From assembly GCF_030253575.1 (NCBI RefSeq), contig NC_080568.1:2249501-2313500 (forward strand): 64,000 nt of DNA, read 5' to 3'. Position numbers and translations under genes: made by a program. The DNA is from Rhododendron vialii (Eukaryota; Streptophyta; Magnoliopsida; Ericales; Ericaceae). Of this stretch, positions 63,213 through 64,000 are shown one piece after another; position 1 is the stretch's first letter, and each line of letters opens with the position of its first letter. The notes beneath the pieces were generated by a model. The model did no database searches, was not told the DNA's origin, and saw only the letters and a list, made by a program, of their open reading frames with translations.

Positions 63213-63382
63213 GAGAATAAATTCTTTATACTGCCGGTGTAAACATTTGTTTCCTCCAAATCAATTGCATTGCGTCACGTCGCCATATTTTATTAATTGG
63301 GACCACTATTTTGACACGTGTCGCAATGCAATTGATTTAGAGAAAACAAATGTTTACACCGGTAGTGTAAAGAATTTATTCT
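63213..63382. mobile_element. 170-bp MITE with about 65-bp inverted repeats
   Basis: The left arm GAGAATAAATTCTTTATACT, continuing CCGGTGTAAACATTTGTTT and AAATCAATTGCATTGCG, is matched by the right arm in reverse with few mismatches. The spacer is about 45 bp. The high arm identity suggests a young copy. No target duplication was identified with certainty. Confidence 0.85.
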
Positions 63383-64000
63383 CTTTCCCTAAACATGTAC
63401 TCCTACTAGGTTTAGATGGGAGTATCCACAGTTATGCTGGCTCATGAGGTAGCATAAGGTTTTTGTACTTGGGAATCCGAGTATTCGAACCCATGCTATT
63501 GAACTTTCACAGTTAAAAGCTGTTAGCTTGCTCGAGAAAATTTTACGCCCACTCGAGCGACTTTCCTTAGGGAATTCCGCGAGGGAGAAGTAGACTTGAA
63601 TCGGCAAAGAGATTTGACGAGTAGGCGGGGTAGTCGAGAGAGTATGACTGTGGCGGTTTCCTGGGGAATGGTTACGTCGTTGGACATGGCCACCGCGCGC
63701 CTTCAGATCGAGTTCAAATGGATGTTGTGGGGAGCTGTTTGGGTGGTTGCTGAGGGTGGTCAGTGGTGGTAAGTGGTGGAGATGTGTTTATATATGGGCA
63801 TTGTGAGTGGTGGATTAATTGGAGATGGTTATATATGATCAACAAAGAAAGGTTTTAAGTTTGCGGCAAAAAGTACCAAGTTAATTTGCGGCCACAGATA
63901 CAAAGTTTTGGCCACATTGATAGAGCTTGCGGCAACAGTTAACAAGTTGGCCACAGAGACAAAGTACGAGGCCACAATGCTATAGTTTGCGGCCACTGGG
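63383..64000. other. Window end: no gene, degenerate GCGGCCAC repeat
   Basis: No coding region is supported. From about 63860 to the end, GCGGCAA/GCGGCCAC and GGCCACA blocks alternate with AAAGTT/CAAGTT. They recur at 63861, 63888, 63912, 63930, 63951, 63970 and 63989. The array is cut by the window edge. Confidence 0.4.

Overview
The window is nuclear DNA of a flowering plant, most likely a eudicot. The genes have short exons and AT-rich GT..AG introns. The gene set is plant-specific: chloroplast GAPDH subunit A, retinoblastoma-related protein, an AP2/ERF factor, a hybrid proline-rich wall protein and an INDETERMINATE-domain zinc-finger remnant. Intergenic DNA is full of plant-type mobile elements and (CT/GA)n microsatellites. 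Nothing suggests bacterial, organellar or viral origin. The species cannot be told from the sequence alone.

Layout. 1-8 kb holds one partial unknown gene (minus, about 1 kb) and a hAT-type MITE with a perfect 8-bp target duplication (2371-3178). The rest is AT-rich repeat debris including an Au-like SINE. 8-13 kb has a second hAT-like element, a Tourist-like MITE and the intronless HyPRP gene (10602-11447). 13.5-17.5 kb is GAPA in five exons, with an intron expanded by a repeat duplicated in tandem. 18.6-20.4 kb is a two-exon VTT/SNARE-associated membrane protein gene (minus). 21.2-25.1 kb is a mobile-element zone: a decayed IDD zinc-finger pseudogene, a foldback element, and an LTR retrotransposon (23054-25068) with a TRIM nested in its 5' LTR and a captured ORF resembling a dsRNA-binding motif. 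25.5-27.3 kb is a three-exon gene for a small B12D/MLRQ-like membrane protein (minus). 28.5-37.2 kb is the full 18-exon RBR gene (1024 codons plus stop) with two E2F-type sites upstream. 39.7-40.7 kb is an intronless ERF gene of the LEP/PUCHI type (minus). 41-49.8 kb has no gene but holds SINEs, tandem duplications and a 1.05-kb foldback element. 49.9-57.3 kb is a five-exon Nudix hydrolase gene (minus) with an expanded acidic tail. 57.6-64 kb has no recognisable gene; it contains several MITEs and a repeat cut by the window end.

The genes do not form a pathway or cluster; they are ordinary neighbours serving photosynthesis (GAPA), cell-cycle control (RBR), development (ERF), the cell wall (HyPRP), membranes (VTT, B12D-like) and nucleotide housekeeping (Nudix). 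The unusual content is in the mobile elements, above all the LTR element with the dsRBM-like ORF and the IDD pseudogene. Exon boundaries were placed by reading splice sites and family similarity by eye. Reading frames are continuous across all joins, but no alignment or transcript evidence was available.
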